DNA from: Leifsonia shinshuensis
GTDB lineage: Bacteria > Actinomycetota > Actinomycetes > Actinomycetales > Microbacteriaceae
NCBI RefSeq assembly: GCF_014217625.1
Contig: NZ_CP043641.1
Location: 1,240,001 to 1,304,000, forward strand
Length of the DNA: 64,000 nt
Direction: 5' to 3'
The position numbers and the translations under genes are program-made. Numbering within the stretch: the stretch's first letter is position 1; each line of letters starts with the position of its first letter. Shown piece by piece: positions 18,091 to 26,931 of the stretch. The notes beneath the pieces were generated by a model. The model was given only the letters and a program-made list of their open reading frames with translations. It did no database searches and was not told the DNA's origin.

Positions 18091-18411
18091 TCAGAGGTGC
18101 GCCCCCACGACGTGCCAGGGCAGGAAGGCGAGCCCGACGCCGAAGCCGATCACCGCGACCAGGAGACCGATCAGGATGCCGGCGAGCATGACGGCGTTGA
18201 GCACGATCCCCCAGATCGCGAAGGTGCGGCCCTGGGGCTCGCGGCTGAGCGCGAGGACACCGAGGACCAGTCCGGCGATGGGGGCGAGGAAGGTCCAGCT
18301 GAAGACGATGGACGCGAGGCCGAGCGCGAAGCTCGTGACGCTGAGGGTCCGGGCCGGAGCGGCCTGGTAGGGGTTAGCCGGGTATGCGTTCGGTGGAGTG
18401 TTGGTGGTCAT
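18091..18411 (-). CDS. DUF4190-type small membrane protein
   Basis: This 106-residue protein has an N-terminal Pro/Asn/Tyr-rich soluble stretch (about 1-25) followed by hydrophobic segments with the DUF4190 pattern: LSVTSFALGLASIVFSW, IAGLVLGVLALSREPQGR, and a final pair of membrane helices (about 60-95). DUF4190 proteins are small actinobacterial membrane proteins of unknown function. ATG 18411 is chosen over the upstream in-frame GTG/ATG because the homologous sequence starts with MTTNTPP-like residues. It is separated from the upstream purine permease by a long hairpin. Confidence 0.75.
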   Translation of the reverse strand: MTTNTPPNAYPANPYQAAPARTLSVTSFALGLASIVFSWTFLAPIAGLVLGVLALSREPQGRTFAIWGIVLNAVMLAGILIGLLVAVIGFGVGLAFLPWHVVGAHL

Positions 18412-18439
18412 GGATCCAGTCAAGCGATCCGCACGGCCC

Positions 18440-18492
18440 GCGCACATCCGGGTAACCCCCGGTTGCGGTCAGGGGTTACCCGGGATGTGCGC
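18440..18492 (-). terminator. Long hairpin after the purine permease gene
   Basis: GCGCACATCC-GGGTAACCCC (18440-18459) pairs with GGGGTTACCCGGGATGTGCGC (18472-18492) with a single one-base bulge, giving about 20 base pairs. It begins just beyond the permease stop at 18501. It lies upstream of the DUF4190-like gene and separates the two transcripts. Confidence 0.7.
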
Positions 18493-18500
18493 TCAGGCGG

Positions 18501-19946
18501 TCAGTGCGGCAGGAGCGTCTCGATCGGGCCGCGCGCGAAGTACACCAGGAAGCCGGCCGCGACGATCCAGAGCAGCGGGCTGATCTCGCGCGCCTTGCCG
18601 GAGAGCGACCGGACGAGCACCCAGGAGATGAAGCCGACGCCGATGCCGTTGGCGATCGAGTACGTGAGCGGCATCACGATGATCGTCAGGAACACCGGAA
18701 GCGTGCTGGAGAACTCGTGGAAGTCGATGTGGCGGATCTGCACGACCATGAGCGCACCCACGATCACGAGCGCCGCGGCTGCCACTTCGCTCGGGACGAC
18801 GCTGGTCAGCGGCGTGAAGAACATGGCCAGCAGGAACAGCACACCGGTGATGACGCTGGCGAAGCCGGTCTTTGCGCCCTCCCCGATGCCGGAAGCCGAC
18901 TCGACGAACACGGTGTTGGACGAGGCCGACGTGCCACCGCCGACGACTGCGCCGACACCCTCCACGATCAGCGCGGACTGCAGGCGCGGGAACGTGCCGT
19001 CCTCGTTGGCGAGCCCGGCGCTGCGCGCGAGGCCGGTCATCGACCCCATCGCGTCGAAGAAGTTCGTGAAGACGAGCGTGAAGACGAGCATGATCGCGGC
19101 GAGTCCGCCGATCCGGGCGAACGAGCCGAACAGGTCGAACTGCCCGACCAGGCTGAGGTTCGGCACCGAGACGAACGACGTGGGCAGGGCGGGGACCGAG
19201 AGGTTCCAGCCGTCCGGGTTCTTCGCGGAGGAGCCGAGGTGGAAGATCGCCTCGATGATGATGGCGACCGCCGTCGCCGCCACGATCCCGATCAGCAGCG
19301 CGCCCTTCACCTTCCGCGCCATGAGCACGCCCATGATCACCAGGGCGATCAGGAACACCAGGGTGGGAAGTGTCGCGATGGACCCGGCCTCGCCGAGCTG
19401 CACGGGCGGCGAGGCCGCCTTGGTGCTGCGCACGAAACCGCTGTCGACGAAGCCGATGAAGGCGATGAAGAGGCCGATGCCGACCGTGATGGCCGTCTTC
19501 AGCTGCGGCGGGACGGCGTTGAAGATGAGGCGGCGGAGCCCGGTCGCGGCGAGCAGGACGATGATCAGACCGTTGATGACGACGAGGCCCATCGCCTCCT
19601 GCCAGGTGAGCACCTTGACGACGTTCACCGCGAGGAACGAGTTGATGCCGAGGCCCGCGGCGAAGGCGAACGGCAGCCGGGCGACCAGACCGAACAGCAC
19701 GGTCATGACACCCGCGCTCAGCGCGGTGACGGCGCCGACCTGCTCGAAGCCCAGCGAGTGCCCCGTCACATCCGGCGCGGAGCTCAGGATGATCGGGTTG
19801 AGGATGACGATGTACGCCATGGTCACGAAGGTCAGCAGGCCTCCGCGGATCTCCGTCGCCCACGTGGTGCCGCGGGACGTGATCTCGAAGAACCGGTCCA
19901 GTCGACCCTTGACGGTCGGCGGGGTCGTGGATGTCGATGCGGAAAT
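18501..19946 (-). CDS. NCS2 family purine permease (AzgA/PbuG-like), apparent ATT start
   Basis: This predicted hypoxanthine/guanine/adenine:proton symporter has LLTFVTMAYIVILNPIILS, AAGLGINSFLAVNVV, and the GVFGAVVGGGTSASSNTVFVES-like cluster (seen as VGGGTSASSNTVFVE), with about 12 membrane segments. The first ATG/GTG/TTG in frame is GTG 19826, but the conserved family N-terminus (RLDRFFEITSRGTTW, TEIRGG) lies upstream of it in the same open frame, which has no ATG, GTG or TTG back to a stop at 20001-20003. ATT 19946 sits 6 bases after a GGGAG ribosome binding site and gives 481 residues, the usual family length. A CTG at 19901 is a weaker alternative. Confidence 0.88.
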   Translation of the reverse strand: MSASTSTTPPTVKGRLDRFFEITSRGTTWATEIRGGLLTFVTMAYIVILNPIILSSAPDVTGHSLGFEQVGAVTALSAGVMTVLFGLVARLPFAFAAGLGINSFLAVNVVKVLTWQEAMGLVVINGLIIVLLAATGLRRLIFNAVPPQLKTAITVGIGLFIAFIGFVDSGFVRSTKAASPPVQLGEAGSIATLPTLVFLIALVIMGVLMARKVKGALLIGIVAATAVAIIIEAIFHLGSSAKNPDGWNLSVPALPTSFVSVPNLSLVGQFDLFGSFARIGGLAAIMLVFTLVFTNFFDAMGSMTGLARSAGLANEDGTFPRLQSALIVEGVGAVVGGGTSASSNTVFVESASGIGEGAKTGFASVITGVLFLLAMFFTPLTSVVPSEVAAAALVIVGALMVVQIRHIDFHEFSSTLPVFLTIIVMPLTYSIANGIGVGFISWVLVRSLSGKAREISPLLWIVAAGFLVYFARGPIETLLPH

Positions 19947-20050
19947 GGTGGTCTCCCGTAAGATCGGTGGGGTTTGGTTCGGGGCGCATTCGAAGCGATG
20001 TCACAGCGCCGTACCAGCCTAATTCCCTTCGCGACACGATAAGGACACGC

Positions 20051-21328
20051 ATGGCTCTGCCCTGGAAGCTGCACGGAGACGGCAAGAAGGTGGGGGCCCG
20101 CGAGGTCGTGCTCCCCGGCGAGCGGCTGACCTGGCCGCGCACCATCGGGCTGGGCGCCCAGCACGTCGTGGCGATGTTCGGCGCGACGTTCCTGGTGCCG
20201 CTGCTGACCGGCTTCCCGCCGAGCACGACGCTGCTTTTCTCGGGCGTCGGGACGATGCTGTTCCTGCTGATCACCCGCAACAAGCTGCCCAGCTACCTCG
20301 GCTCCTCGTTCGCGTTCATCGTCCCGATCGTCGCGGCGACCAAGGCGCACGGGATGCCGTCGGCGCTGTTCGGGATCGTCGTCACCGGCCTCCTGCTCGC
20401 CGTCGTCGGCCTGATCGTCGTCGCCACCGGCACCAAGTGGATCGACGGCCTGATGCCGCCCATCGTGGCCGGCGCGATCGTGGCGCTGATCGGCTTCAAC
20501 CTCGCGCCGGCGGCCAAGAACAACTTCATGGCGGCGCCCGTCACCGCGCTGGTGACGCTCGCCGCGGTCATCCTCTGCACCGTGCTGTTCAAGGGGATGC
20601 TCGGCCGGCTCTCGATCTTCCTCGGCGTCGTCGTCGGCTACGTGTTCGCCGTGTTCGCCGGCCAGGTCGACTTCAGCAAGGTCGACAAGGCGGCGTGGAT
20701 CGGCCTCCCGCAGTTCACGCTCCCGGCCAACCCGTTCACCGACGCGGCGTCGACCTGGGGCATCCTGCCCGCGTTCCTCCCCGTCGTCCTCGTGCTGGTC
20801 GCCGAGAACGTCGGCCACATCCGCGGCGTCGCGCAGCTCACCGACCCCGCGGTCAACAAGCTCACCGGTCGCGCCCTGTTCGCGGACGGCCTGGCCACGA
20901 CCATCGCCGGCTTCTTCGGCGGCTCGGGAACGACCACCTACGGCGAGAACATCGGCGTCATGGCCGCGACGCGCGTCTACTCGACGGCTGCGTACTGGGT
21001 GGCCGGCATCGTCGCCGTGCTGCTGGGCCTCTCCCCCAAGGTCGGCGCCGTCATCAACACCATCCCGGCCGGCGTGCTGGGCGGCGTGACGACCGCGCTC
21101 TACGGGTTGATCGGCGTGATCGGCGTGAAGATCTGGCTGGACAACAAGGTCGACTTCAACAAGCCGGTCAACCAGTTCACCGCGGCGACGGCGCTCATCA
21201 TCGGCATCGGCGACTTCACGCTGAACTTCGGCCAGCTGACCTTCAACGGGATCGCGCTCGGCGCCATCGCGGCGATCGTGGTGTACCACGTGATGAACTC
21301 GATCGCCCGCGTCCGCGGCACCGCCTGA
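20051..21328 (+). CDS. NCS2 family uracil permease (UraA-like)
   Basis: This 425-residue nucleobase:cation symporter has the NCS2 hallmarks GAQHVVAMFGATFLVPLLTG at about residues 35-54, VVLVLVAENVGHIRG (conserved glutamate) and GGSGTTTYGENIGVMA. Fourteen membrane helices are expected. The motif set is that of UraA/PyrP uracil transporters rather than xanthine transporters. AAGGAC lies about 7 bases before ATG 20051. It is divergent from a purine permease, so the locus pairs pyrimidine and purine salvage uptake. A hairpin follows the stop codon. Confidence 0.93.
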   Translation: MALPWKLHGDGKKVGAREVVLPGERLTWPRTIGLGAQHVVAMFGATFLVPLLTGFPPSTTLLFSGVGTMLFLLITRNKLPSYLGSSFAFIVPIVAATKAHGMPSALFGIVVTGLLLAVVGLIVVATGTKWIDGLMPPIVAGAIVALIGFNLAPAAKNNFMAAPVTALVTLAAVILCTVLFKGMLGRLSIFLGVVVGYVFAVFAGQVDFSKVDKAAWIGLPQFTLPANPFTDAASTWGILPAFLPVVLVLVAENVGHIRGVAQLTDPAVNKLTGRALFADGLATTIAGFFGGSGTTTYGENIGVMAATRVYSTAAYWVAGIVAVLLGLSPKVGAVINTIPAGVLGGVTTALYGLIGVIGVKIWLDNKVDFNKPVNQFTAATALIIGIGDFTLNFGQLTFNGIALGAIAAIVVYHVMNSIARVRGTA

Positions 21329-21331
21329 ACG

Positions 21332-21367
21332 CAGACGGCACACCGCCTGGACGGTGTGTCGCGTCTG
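21332..21367 (+). terminator. Hairpin terminator after the uracil permease
   Basis: CAGACG (21332-21337) pairs with CGTCTG (21362-21367) and CACACCG (21339-21345) with CGGTGTG (21352-21358) around a 6-base loop, with a small internal bulge. It starts four bases after the permease stop and is followed by GATATTGCAC. It isolates the permease from the operon that follows. Confidence 0.65.
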
Positions 21368-21370
21368 ATA

Positions 21371-21399
21371 TTGCACACTCTCTGTTATCTGTTCTAAGC
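21371..21399 (+). promoter_or_regulatory. Promoter of the WXG-hydrolase-lipoprotein operon
   Basis: TTGCAC (about 21371-21376) and TAAGCT (about 21395-21399 region) are separated by 18 bases in a locally AT-rich stretch. An ATG at 21406 lies 5 bases past the -10, so the operon may also have a leaderless first start. No other promoter is visible before the downstream genes, whose frames overlap. Confidence 0.5.
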
Positions 21400-21516
21400 T
21401 GCACAATGTCAACGGTCTCTGACGAGGCGGGCATGGTGACCGGCGAGAACATCCTCATCGACGGCGGCGACTCGTCGGTTTCATCGCCGTACGGATCGTC
21501 AGAGTCAGGAGCAGGG

Positions 21517-21813
21517 ATGGGCAGAACGGTCGGCGTCGACCCCGATCGGTTGTCGGCTGGTGCGAAAGCGCTCAAGGGGGTCACGTCCGGTCCTCGTCCT
21601 TCGGCGGACGAGTCCAGCGGTTTCGGCTCGCGGGTCGCTGGGGAGGCGGTGAGCCGGTACGAGGCGTACTGGGTCCGCGGCCAGACGGCCGTCGACGACC
21701 TGGTCGCCGGACTTGCCGGCGCACTCGTCCAAGCCGCCGAGTCGTATCCGCGTCGAGATGCGGAAGACGCCGACCGGTTCGCGGGAGACCGGGGTGGCTT
21801 CTATGGCTTCTAG
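21517..21813 (+). CDS. Small WXG100-like protein with YxxxD motif
   Basis: This 98-residue helical protein has WVRG (W52xxG55) near the centre, where WXG100 proteins turn between helices. Near its C-terminus it has YPRRD (Y77-D81), matching the YxxxD/E signal of type VII secretion substrates. It precedes, and overlaps by 11 bases, a large WXG-hydrolase gene. ATG 21517 follows a CAGGAGCAGGG ribosome binding site. An in-frame ATG at 21406, placed 5 bases after a TAAGCT hexamer, would add 37 Ser/Gly/acidic residues and cannot be excluded. No ESX core components are in the window. Homology is by motif and context only, so the T7SS link is inference. Confidence 0.7.
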   Translation: MGRTVGVDPDRLSAGAKALKGVTSGPRPSADESSGFGSRVAGEAVSRYEAYWVRGQTAVDDLVAGLAGALVQAAESYPRRDAEDADRFAGDRGGFYGF

Positions 21814-23809
21814 GTGGGCGGGTTCGAGGTGGGCGGACTGGTCGCCGGTCGGGTTCGACACCGACCCGACTCCCGGTGATCCGGAGCTGGTGGAGGCGCT
21901 GGCCGGCCACTTGCGGAAGTGGTCCGGCCGGCTGGAGCGGCAGTCGGCGACCTCGAGGCAGGTGCTGAAGACCAACCTCGGGGCGGCATCGTGGTCGGGC
22001 CTGGCCGCCGAGGTGTTCTCCGATCGGCTGCGTGCGCTGACGGCCGCGGCGCTGAAGGCGGCCGAACAGCACAACGAGGGGGCCGTGGCGGCGACCAGGT
22101 GGTCGCTGGCGCTGGAGTACACGCAGCGCGAGGCGGGCGAAGCGCTGCAGGACGCCGAGGAGGCTGTGGCGGACCTGGAGGCGGCCGAGGCGTCGGTGGC
22201 CGCCCTGGGCGTCGAACAGGCGGCGCTGCTGTCGGCGTTGCGCGCGCTGGAGAAGGCGTACAACTCGAGCGAGAAGCCGCCGCCGGGTTCCGCGGCGCCG
22301 GCGGCGGTGGACGTGTCGAGTGCCCGCCGCCGGGAGCAGGAAGCGAGCGACGACCTGGCCAGAGCGCGCCGCACGGTCGTCGACGCGCAGGAGCGGCTGG
22401 ACGACGCGAAGCGGAGAGCCGGGCGGGCGAAGCAGGAGTACGACGCGGCCGAGAGAGCGTTCGCCGACGCGCTGGACAGCGCACTCCACGGCGCCCTTCC
22501 GCGCGCCCCGAAGCCGGAGCTGAAGGCGTTCGCGTCGGTGGTCGGGAAGCTCTCCCACATCTCTGTCTCCGCGAGTGTGAACGCGTCGCTGATGGACACG
22601 CTGGAGCGGTTGACGCCCGAGGAACTGGCGGTGCTCCTGGCGGAGGAGCCGGAGCTGCTGCAGGAGTTCTGGAAGCATCCGCCGTCGCCGGACAAGGTGG
22701 CGAAGTGGTGGTCGGGGCTCGGGGACGCTGCGAGGGAGGCGTTTCAGGCGGCGGCGCCTGGGGTTCTGGGGAACCTGGCGGGGCTGCCGTACGGCGTGAG
22801 GCATCGGTGCAACATGACCGTGTATTCGGCTGTCAAGGACCTTCCAGGCCGCACTCCGGAGCAGCAGAAGGTTCTTGACGCGCTCAAGCAGGTGCTTTCC
22901 GACCCGCTGGCGTCGTTGGTGTCTTTCAATCTGGACGCGCCGGTGCCGATGGTCGCGGTCGGGTACGGCGATCTGGACACGGCGGACACGGTGACCTGGG
23001 CGGCGCCCGGAATGAACTCCGACGCGGCGGAGGCCACCCAGAGCTGGTCGCGCGCCGCAAGGAACCTGTACTACGAGCAGGTCGAGCTTGATTACAGTCG
23101 GACACATGCCGTGGTCGGCTGGCTGGGGTATGACACTCCGGACTTGGCGAGTGTGAACAATCCGGCGTTGGCGCAGGACGGGTCGTGGCGGTTCGCGAAT
23201 GAGTTGGACGGAACCCACGCCACCCGCACAGCGCATTCAGCGGCACAATTCCCGTACGTGTCGGTGGTGGCTCACTCGTACGGGACGACAATGGCCGCTG
23301 ATGCGTTGACTCGGGTGAAACACGACGTGGACTCCTTCACCATGCTCGGGTCGGCGGGGATCGACACCCACGTCGTGGCATCGCTGACGGATCTGCACGT
23401 GAAGCACCCGGGCGGGCAGCCGGCGATCTTCACCACGGCGGCCGAGCAGGACCTCCTCGCACCATTCGGCTCGGCGCTCGGCGGGCGCGCCGAACCGAAC
23501 CCCGAAGCGCTCCGCTCAGAGGGGACGGGGTGGGCGACGATCGTCATCGGGTTGAACGTGCCGCAGTCGATGGGCGGCGCGCAGTCGTTCTCCTCCGAGG
23601 GAGCAGTCCTCCCGAGCGGTGAGGTCTTGAAACAGACCAAGGGTCACAGCACGCTGGGAGCGCACACGGACGGGTGGAACCCGCTCAACGGGATCGCCCC
23701 CGAAGGCTTCGGTTACCTTGATAAAGACACGGAGGCCCTACGAAACACGGGTTACACGACGATCGGTCAGTCGGAGAGCGTCGTCGGCGGCCTGAAGCCC
23801 ACCCGATGA
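21803..23809 (+). CDS. WXG-type helical domain fused to DUF1023 alpha/beta hydrolase
   Basis: This 668-residue protein has a helical N-terminus with the classic WSG turn (W64-S65-G66 in GAASWSGLAAEVF), then a long Ala/Glu/Arg-rich coiled coil (about 95-245). A helical linker leads to a C-terminal hydrolase domain of the DUF1023 (PF06259) type starting near VPMVAVGYGDLDTAD. The nucleophile elbow is VVAHSYGTTMA (S492); D550 in EQDLLAP and H615 in KGHSTLG complete a plausible triad. There is no signal peptide, which fits either a type VII-type exported effector or a cytoplasmic enzyme. ATG 21803 overlaps the preceding gene by 11 bases, and the stop overlaps the next ATG (ATGA), so all are translationally coupled. 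Confidence 0.82.
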   Translation: MASRWAGSRWADWSPVGFDTDPTPGDPELVEALAGHLRKWSGRLERQSATSRQVLKTNLGAASWSGLAAEVFSDRLRALTAAALKAAEQHNEGAVAATRWSLALEYTQREAGEALQDAEEAVADLEAAEASVAALGVEQAALLSALRALEKAYNSSEKPPPGSAAPAAVDVSSARRREQEASDDLARARRTVVDAQERLDDAKRRAGRAKQEYDAAERAFADALDSALHGALPRAPKPELKAFASVVGKLSHISVSASVNASLMDTLERLTPEELAVLLAEEPELLQEFWKHPPSPDKVAKWWSGLGDAAREAFQAAAPGVLGNLAGLPYGVRHRCNMTVYSAVKDLPGRTPEQQKVLDALKQVLSDPLASLVSFNLDAPVPMVAVGYGDLDTADTVTWAAPGMNSDAAEATQSWSRAARNLYYEQVELDYSRTHAVVGWLGYDTPDLASVNNPALAQDGSWRFANELDGTHATRTAHSAAQFPYVSVVAHSYGTTMAADALTRVKHDVDSFTMLGSAGIDTHVVASLTDLHVKHPGGQPAIFTTAAEQDLLAPFGSALGGRAEPNPEALRSEGTGWATIVIGLNVPQSMGGAQSFSSEGAVLPSGEVLKQTKGHSTLGAHTDGWNPLNGIAPEGFGYLDKDTEALRNTGYTTIGQSESVVGGLKPTR

Positions 23810-24510
23810 ACCACAGATCGGATGGATTCGTGAATCGAATCGCAAAAGTATGCGGTGTGACAGTCGTCGCAGCCGCGATGGTTCCTCTCGTAGGAGGTTG
23901 TATGTCTGTTCCCGCTCTACGTGACCCGGCCCCGCAATCCCCGGGCACCCCGCAGAAGACGATCACCGAATTGCTGTCCCAGTGGGCGGACCTCACCAAT
24001 GCCGCGATCGCCGCCACCGGCGACACCGAAGGCTGGTTCCGCGGCGCGATGCTCGACAACAGACCCTGGGACCCGGCCGCAGAGGAAGTCGGCCTGTTAC
24101 CGTGCGGAACGGTCGGAGCGAAGACCAGTAGCCAGGTAGAGGCCATCGTCACCCACGATGCGTTCGAAGCTGACCCGCACCCGATCGCGGACAAACTCAC
24201 CGCGTACTGGGAAAGCCAAGGATTCACCGTCGTGAGAACGGTCGATTGGACCTCCCCTTCCGGCAGGATGGACATCGCGATCCGCGCAACACGACCCGAC
24301 GGCGTCTACAACGGGCTCACCGCCACTAGCGATCAAGTATCCATCAGCGTCTCGTCGGAGTGCTCCACCCATCCCTCCATCGACACGTGGGCCGAGGAGC
24401 GTGTGCAAGAAAGACTGAACTCGCTGCTTCCCACCCCCGGCACTCCGCCACCCTCGCCAGCCGCGTCCGCCATCACGGACGGCACAGATGACGAGTTCTT
24501 TTGGGGATGA
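23806..24510 (+). CDS. Putative lipoprotein, first tandem copy
   Basis: This 234-residue protein has a basic N-terminus, a hydrophobic core and a lipobox LVGGC with C32 as the lipidation site. The mature part contains two further cysteines, in PCGTVG and SECSTHP, which could form a disulfide, and ends with a Pro/Ser-rich, acidic tail. No named domain is recognised with confidence. It overlaps the hydrolase stop by 4 bases, so it is made together with the hydrolase. The next gene is a close duplicate. The pairing of an exported-type hydrolase with co-expressed surface lipoproteins suggests an immunity or envelope partner role (inference). Confidence 0.8.
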   Translation: MNHRSDGFVNRIAKVCGVTVVAAAMVPLVGGCMSVPALRDPAPQSPGTPQKTITELLSQWADLTNAAIAATGDTEGWFRGAMLDNRPWDPAAEEVGLLPCGTVGAKTSSQVEAIVTHDAFEADPHPIADKLTAYWESQGFTVVRTVDWTSPSGRMDIAIRATRPDGVYNGLTATSDQVSISVSSECSTHPSIDTWAEERVQERLNSLLPTPGTPPPSPAASAITDGTDDEFFWG

Positions 24511-24598
24511 TCCGCATGCGCCGCACCGGCCCCGGCTGGAACCGCCTCCCGCTGGGTGGGCATTCGGACAGCATTGCCGGTGGGTCGAGGCCCACCGC

Positions 24599-25231
24599 AT
24601 GACGGACCGATCCAGGGGGTTCGTTGGCCGTTTCGTGAAAGCGTGCGGTGCGGCGGCCGTGACAGCGTCACTCCTAGGAGGTTGTATGTCTGTTCCCGCT
24701 CTACGCGACCCCGCCCCACAATCCCCGGGCACCCCGCAGAAGACGATCACCGAGTTGCTGACCCAGTGGGCCGACCTCACCAACGTCGCGATCGCTGCCA
24801 CCGGCGACACCGAAGACTGGTTCCGCGGCGCGATGCTCGACAACAAGCCGTGGGACCCGGCCGCGGAGGAAGTAGGTCTGCCACCGTGCGGGACGGTCGG
24901 AGCGAAGACCGCTCACCAACTACACGCCATCGTTACACACGATGCGTTCGAAGCAGACCCGCACCCCATTGCGGACACACTCACCGCGTATTGGGAAAGC
25001 GAAGGGTTCACGGTGGTGCGAACTGTCGATTCGACGCTGCCATCCGGGTGGATGGGCGTCTCAATCCGCGCCACACGACCAGACGGCGTCTACAACGGAC
25101 TCACCGCCACCAGCGATCAAGTGTCCATCAGCGTCTCCTCGGAGTGCTCCACCCACCCCTCCATAGACACATGGGCACGTGAGCGATCACTGCGCAACTT
25201 GAAGACACCGCCACCGGGACAACCCAACTAG
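24599..25231 (+). CDS. Putative lipoprotein, second tandem copy
   Basis: This 210-residue protein has a signal peptide ending in the lipobox LLGGC (C29). Its mature sequence is nearly the same as that of the preceding gene from MSVPALRDPAPQSPG through CSTHPSIDTWA; by eye about twenty residues differ across some 165, clustered at a few positions (for example WTSPSGRM versus STLPSGWM). Both inner cysteines are kept. The C-terminal tail is shorter and different. The frame is open back to ATG 24488, which overlaps the first copy, but the signal peptide requires a start near 24599. Recent duplication followed by drift of selected positions is the simplest reading. Confidence 0.8.
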   Translation: MTDRSRGFVGRFVKACGAAAVTASLLGGCMSVPALRDPAPQSPGTPQKTITELLTQWADLTNVAIAATGDTEDWFRGAMLDNKPWDPAAEEVGLPPCGTVGAKTAHQLHAIVTHDAFEADPHPIADTLTAYWESEGFTVVRTVDSTLPSGWMGVSIRATRPDGVYNGLTATSDQVSISVSSECSTHPSIDTWARERSLRNLKTPPPGQPN

Positions 25232-25270
25232 GCCCAACGACCGCTCACCCGCGGAGTAATCGCCGCCGCC

Positions 25271-25599
25271 TCACCCGTGGAAATACGGAATGATCAAATA
25301 CAACCCATACAGCACCGCCACCCCGCAGAGCACGAAACACGCATAAGCCGCGGCCAGCGCAGCGCGCTTCCTGCCCTCGCTGAGCGGGCTCTTGCGGCGG
25401 GCCTTCTCGGCCTTCTTCTGGGCCTTGGCCGCCTCCTCCGGCGTGATCACCGTGATCGCGTCGGTGAACTCGGCCGGCTCCACGAAGAGTGCGCGTCCGG
25501 CGACGGCGAGCAGGCGCGTGCCGAGGGCGTAGAAGCCGACGACCACGCACGCGCCGATGAGCGACGCGGCGAAGACCGTGAGGAACTGCAGGACGGCGC

Positions 25600-25603
<4 letters not shown>
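25271..25603 (-). CDS. Small membrane protein co-transcribed with phosphate transporter
   Basis: This 110-residue protein has two predicted membrane segments (about residues 5-28 and 83-105) joined by a charged cytoplasmic linker rich in Lys, Ala and Glu (EEAAKAQKKAEKARRK). It is not a recognised family. Its ATG overlaps the stop of the PiT transporter gene by 4 bases (ATGA), so the two are translationally coupled. A role as accessory subunit or regulator of the phosphate transporter is possible but is inferred only from this coupling. Confidence 0.75.
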
Positions 25604-26814
<1,211 letters not shown>

Positions 26815-26848
26815 CGGCTTCTTTCTCGTGTGGACTGCCGACGGGAGT

Positions 26849-26870
26849 TCATCGGAAGTTCATGCGGAAC
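26849..26870. promoter_or_regulatory. PHO-box-like direct repeat upstream of the PiT gene
   Basis: GTTCATCGGAA and GTTCATGCGGA are two tandem 11-base units starting at 26849 and 26860. Actinobacterial PhoP binds 11-base direct repeats with a GTTCAnn core, so this matches in core sequence and period. It lies in the promoter region of the phosphate transporter, which supports the assignment. Confidence 0.65.
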
Positions 26871-26931
26871 GGCTGGCGCGATTAATCAGCCGCACACATG
26901 TTTTCACGGCCGTCTCCGGCGCGTCAAACCG

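Noticed and set aside
23821..23839. GATTCG-5-CGAATC dyad inside the first lipoprotein signal peptide, like the dispersed palindromes
   Set aside because: Spacer is 5 rather than 3 bases, it lies within coding sequence and there is no partner 40 bases away, so it is probably chance.
24488..24598. N-terminal extension of the second lipoprotein starting at ATG 24488
   Set aside because: It would bury the signal peptide and lipobox about 65 residues into the protein; kept only as a relic of the duplication boundary.
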